Shown one piece after another: positions 60,838-64,000 of a stretch of 64,000 bases of DNA; the stretch's first letter is position 1; every line of letters starts with the position of its first letter. Under the pieces are notes generated by a model that was given only the letters and a program-made list of their open reading frames with translations, had not been told where the DNA came from and searched no databases. The stretch lies in assembly GCF_000497205.1 (NCBI RefSeq), contig NZ_AYJW01000010.1, positions 16,066 through 80,065 on the forward strand, given 5' to 3'. Source of the DNA: Saccharopolyspora rectivirgula DSM 43747. GTDB taxonomy: Bacteria; Actinomycetota; Actinomycetes; Mycobacteriales; Pseudonocardiaceae. Both the position numbers and the translations under genes were made by a program.

Positions 60838-63815
60838 GCCAACCGGACCCGTTCGGCACCGCTGCGCTGCGCCAAACCGTCCTGCGAACCTGGCAAACCT
60901 CACCCACCCGCTTCCGGGAGGACGCCAACGCCGAAGAAGACCTCCGCATCGGCGGCTACCGCAACCGCCTCCTGGTGGAACTCGCGCAGAACGCCGCGGA
61001 CGCCGCCGGCTCCGGCGGAGTCCTGCGGATCACCTTCACCGGCACCGAACTGCGGGTGGCCAACACCGGGCAGCCGCTGACCCCCGAAGGGGTGGCCGCG
61101 CTCGCCGCCCTGCGCGCCTCCGCCAAACGCGACCAGCGAACCGTCGGCCGCTTCGGCGTCGGCTTCGCCGCGGTCCTCTCGGTCACCGACGCCCCGCAGG
61201 TGGTCTCCACCACCGGCGGGGTGGCGTTCTCCAAGCAGGCCACCGCGCGAGAAGTCGCCCAACTCCCCGGGCCCGCCGAGGAACTGCAGCGCAGAGCCGG
61301 CTCCGTCCCGGTGCTGCGCCTGCCCTGGCCAGCCGACGGCACCCCGCCCGACGGGTTCACCACCGAAGTGCGGCTGCCCCTGCGGGACGACGTCGACGTC
61401 GACGAGCTCCTGGCCTCCTTCGCCGACCAAGCCCCAGGCCTGCTGCTGGCCCTGCCCGCGCTGACCGAGATCCAACTCGGCGAACAGGTGTGGCGCCGCC
61501 AAGACCAGCCCGGCGACCAGCTCGTCATCCACGGCCCGCAGCGCACCGACCGCTGGCTCGTCCACCGGGCCAGCGGAACCCTCCGCCCGGAAGACCTGGC
61601 CGACCTCGGCGCGGAAACCCGGGAAACCACCGAATGGCAGCTGTGCTGGGCGGTCCCCCTGGACGAGCGGGGCGCACCCACCCCGCTGGCCGAGGACGTG
61701 CTGCACGCACCCACCCCCACCGAAGAACGCCTGTCCCTTCCGGCCCGCCTGGTGGCCACCGTCCCCGTGGAAGCCGACCGCCGGCGCACCGTCCGATCCG
61801 CCGCCACCGACGCGGTGCTGGCCGCAGCCGCCGAGTGCTACCCGCACCTGGTCGGCAAACTCGCCCCGGAACAGCGCACCGCCCTCGTCCCGCTGCCCGG
61901 CTTCCCGCTGTCCGACACCGACGAAGAACTCCGCCGCCAGGTGAACGCCCAGCTGCGCACCAGCAGCTGGCTGCCGGCCGCCGCCGGCGGCACCGTCGCC
62001 CCGGCCCGAGCCCGCGCCCTCGACTTCGTCTCCGCCGAACTGGTGGACCTGCTGCGGGACGTCATACCCGGACTGCTGCCCGCGGACCTCTCCGAAGCCC
62101 ACCACCGCCGCGCCCTGCACGCCGTCGAAGTCCCCCGCCTCGGCACCGCCGACCTGGTGGAAGCCGTGACCGGCCTGGACCGCCCACCCCACTGGTGGCG
62201 ACTGCTGTACGACGCGCTGGTCCCGGTGGAGAACGCCGACCCCGTGGCCCGCGAAGAACTTGCCGCGCTCCCGGTGCCGCTGGCCGACGGCCGCACCGCC
62301 AGCGGAGTCCGGGGAGTGCTGCTCAGCCAAGACGGAGACCGATCCGGGCCGGCCAGCCTGCTGTCCGCCTTGGACATCTCCGGGCTGCGCATCGCCCACC
62401 CGCAAGCCGCCCACCCGCTGCTGGAGAAACTCGGCGCCCACCCGGCCGGGGCCGACGAACTCCTGGACTCCCCACCCCTGGCCGAAGCGGTCCGGCGCAG
62501 CGCAGCCGACGCCCGCTCCGGCGTGCAGGTGCAACCGCTGGCCGAGGCCGTGCTCGAACTGCTGCAGCACAGCTCCCTGCGGCGCGACTGGTTGGGCAAG
62601 CTCGCCCTGCCCGACAGCGACGGCGGCTTCCGGCCCGCCGAGGAACTGGTGCTGCCGGACGCGGCACTGCTGGACGTGCTCGCCGACGACGCGGTGGGGG
62701 AGGACGCCCCGCTGGGCGTGCTGGCCGCGGACTTCGCCCAGAACTGGCCGCGCGAACTGCTGACCTCCATCGGCGTGCGCGACACCTTCCTGGTGCAGGT
62801 CACCGAAGAACCGGTGGAACCGGACGAAGACCTTCCGGACAGCCGGCAGTGGTGGGCCGAGCAGGAGGCGCTGCGGCCGGAAGAATGGCCGCCCGCGGTG
62901 CTCACCGCGGTCCACGACCTGGACCTGGTGGCCGACGACTGCTGGCCGGCCGCGATCCGACTCCTCAGCTCCCGCCCGGACACCGCCCGCGAACTGCACG
63001 ACCAGCAGAGCTACACCGCGTGGTGGATCAGCCGCTACGCCCTGCTCGACGGCCGGGCGCCGCGGGACTGGCGGCTGCCGGACGCGCACGAGCTGGTCGG
63101 CCTGTACGACCCGGTTCCGGAGCTGGGGTTGACCACCGAGCAGCTCGCCCTGGCCGGGGTGCGCGGCGAACTGTCCGTCACCGGCCCCGACGACGCCGCG
63201 GACCTGCTGGAGCGGCTGGGGGACCGGGCGCGCTCGGTGCGGGCCGGCACCGCGCTGCGGGCGCACCGGGTGCTCGCCGACGCGGTGGCGCAGGGCGTCG
63301 TCGATCCGGCCGAGCTGGACCCGCCGGAGACGGTGCGGTCCGTTTCCGGGGCGGTAGTGAACGCCGAGCGGGCGGTGGTGCTGGACGTGCCGTGGATGCT
63401 CGGCGCCCTGGAGGCGCCGCTGGTGGTGGCCGGCGGCGGACCGGATGACTTCGACGCGGAAGCGCTGGCGGAACTGCTGGATCTGCCGCTGGCGTCGGAG
63501 GAGAACACCCTGCAGGTGGTCGGCTCCGGCAAAGCCCGCAACTGGCGGGAGCTCTCCCGGGTGCCGGCGGCGTGCGAACTGGTGGGCATCACCGTGCCGG
63601 ACGGGCAGGTGGTGCTGCACGACGAGCTGCGGGTCCGCTCCAGCCAGCAGGAGCACCGCGTGCACTGGTGGGTCGAGCCCACCGGGGCGGTGCACGCGGA
63701 ACGCACACCGGACGGCCTGGGGCGGGCACTGGCCTGGGCAGCTGACGAGTGGCAGCACCGCTTCACCCTCACCGCCCTGCTGGCCGACCCGGAAGCCACC
63801 ACACTGCTCCGCTAG
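60834..63815 (+). CDS. Sacsin N-terminal-like GHKL ATPase (993 aa)
   Basis: 993 aa. The N-terminal 260 residues form a GHKL/Hsp90-type ATPase: N-box VELAQNAADAA with catalytic E49 and N53, G1-like ANTGQPLT (76-83), and G2 RFGVGFAAVL (106-115). The usual DxGxG aspartate is Asn (N77), as in sacsin-type proteins rather than Hsp90. The remaining 730 residues are alpha-rich with no domain I can name. Probably cytoplasmic and chaperone-like. It is coupled to the upstream zinc-ribbon DUF3027 gene by a GTGA overlap. Ends before a strong terminator. Confidence 0.86.
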   Translation: MSQPDPFGTAALRQTVLRTWQTSPTRFREDANAEEDLRIGGYRNRLLVELAQNAADAAGSGGVLRITFTGTELRVANTGQPLTPEGVAALAALRASAKRDQRTVGRFGVGFAAVLSVTDAPQVVSTTGGVAFSKQATAREVAQLPGPAEELQRRAGSVPVLRLPWPADGTPPDGFTTEVRLPLRDDVDVDELLASFADQAPGLLLALPALTEIQLGEQVWRRQDQPGDQLVIHGPQRTDRWLVHRASGTLRPEDLADLGAETRETTEWQLCWAVPLDERGAPTPLAEDVLHAPTPTEERLSLPARLVATVPVEADRRRTVRSAATDAVLAAAAECYPHLVGKLAPEQRTALVPLPGFPLSDTDEELRRQVNAQLRTSSWLPAAAGGTVAPARARALDFVSAELVDLLRDVIPGLLPADLSEAHHRRALHAVEVPRLGTADLVEAVTGLDRPPHWWRLLYDALVPVENADPVAREELAALPVPLADGRTASGVRGVLLSQDGDRSGPASLLSALDISGLRIAHPQAAHPLLEKLGAHPAGADELLDSPPLAEAVRRSAADARSGVQVQPLAEAVLELLQHSSLRRDWLGKLALPDSDGGFRPAEELVLPDAALLDVLADDAVGEDAPLGVLAADFAQNWPRELLTSIGVRDTFLVQVTEEPVEPDEDLPDSRQWWAEQEALRPEEWPPAVLTAVHDLDLVADDCWPAAIRLLSSRPDTARELHDQQSYTAWWISRYALLDGRAPRDWRLPDAHELVGLYDPVPELGLTTEQLALAGVRGELSVTGPDDAADLLERLGDRARSVRAGTALRAHRVLADAVAQGVVDPAELDPPETVRSVSGAVVNAERAVVLDVPWMLGALEAPLVVAGGGPDDFDAEALAELLDLPLASEENTLQVVGSGKARNWRELSRVPAACELVGITVPDGQVVLHDELRVRSSQQEHRVHWWVEPTGAVHAERTPDGLGRALAWAADEWQHRFTLTALLADPEATTLLR

Positions 63816-63870
63816 AACTCCACTGTGGAACTTCCCGTCGGAATGGAGAAGTAGTCCAGAGGGGATAGAT

Positions 63871-63916
63871 AAGCAAGGGAACTTTTCTGCCAGCGCAGGA
63901 AGAAAAGTCCCCTTGC
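63871..63916. terminator. 17-bp hairpin terminator between convergent genes
   Basis: Arms AGCAAGGGAACTTTTCT (63871-63887) and AGAAAAGTCCCCTTGCT (63900-63916), with one A-C mismatch and a 12-nt loop. Near-symmetric T and A runs let it end transcription in either direction. Confidence 0.88.
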
Positions 63917-63926
63917 TGGTGGATCG

Positions 63927-64000
63927 TTCAGTCCTGCGGTGGGATGTTCTTGACGACTTCGGGGAAGATCTTCTCCGCTAGCTCGCACGGTTGCGGCAGG
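63927..64000 (-). CDS. C-terminal fragment of a gene beyond the right edge
   Basis: The minus strand reads without a stop from the edge to TGA at 63929-63927. The last residues are LPQPCELAEKIFPEVV then KNIPPQD. Only about 24 codons are visible and no family can be named. The terminator 11 nt beyond the stop supports a real gene end. Confidence 0.55.

Overview
The window is a GC-rich actinobacterial chromosome segment. The likely source is a Pseudonocardiales member; Saccharopolyspora or a near relative is my best guess from protein style and gene content, not from a search. Supporting signs are frequent GTG starts, dense GTGA/ATGA start-stop overlaps, many apparently leaderless genes with a -10 hexamer 6-7 nt before the start codon, a CvnA-D conservon, an Rpf/LysM cell-wall protein behind a c-di-AMP-type riboswitch, and VirR-like, DUF3263, DUF3027 and DUF2771 proteins. 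I see no transposase, integrase, CRISPR array, rRNA or tRNA.

Layout, left to right. (1) 1-15.4 kb is a core block: thiC (cut by the left edge) behind a TPP riboswitch, def, a DUF3263 protein, a VirR-like LytR_C protein, a CDC48-type AAA ATPase, pssA-psd, a degenerate M48-like membrane protein, moeA, an AIM24 protein, a cold-shock protein, a Ser/Thr kinase, and groEL2 behind two CIRCE operators. Gene order follows M. tuberculosis thiC-def-Rv0430-Rv0431-Rv0435c-pssA-psd-moeA2-groEL2. (2) 15.5-28 kb is accessory: a GH84 lipoprotein, two SUFU-like paralogues, a form II (CO dehydrogenase-like) molybdenum hydroxylase cluster with its MoxR, CoxE, XdhC and CoxG helpers, and menC. (3) 28.1-54.2 kb resembles the Rv0861c-Rv0871 neighbourhood: XPB helicase, the helicase-associated Rv0862c-type protein, moaC, a mog-moaE fusion, rpf, moaD and yccF. 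It is interrupted by about 12 kb of accessory genes (tandem LppU-like proteins, a benzoylformate-decarboxylase-like enzyme, a SsuABC/TauABC-like transporter, the conservon). A molybdate operon lies between moaD and yccF. (4) 54-64 kb carries an acyl-CoA synthetase, an R2-like ligand-binding oxidase, HAD phosphatases, a CspB-like protein, a DUF2771 lipoprotein, a glutamine-cyclotransferase-like lipoprotein, DUF3027, and a large sacsin-type GHKL ATPase translationally coupled to it. A gene on the minus strand is cut by the right edge.

Molybdenum links several parts. ModABC with a TOBE-domain regulator imports molybdate. MoaC, MoaD, the Mog-MoaE fusion and MoeA cover most later steps of cofactor synthesis (moaA and moeB are not in the window). 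The CoxSLM-type hydroxylase with XdhC, CoxD and CoxE is an obvious consumer. A second theme is RNA-level control: TPP on thiC, a c-di-AMP-type element on rpf, and many GC-rich hairpin terminators, often placed between convergent genes.
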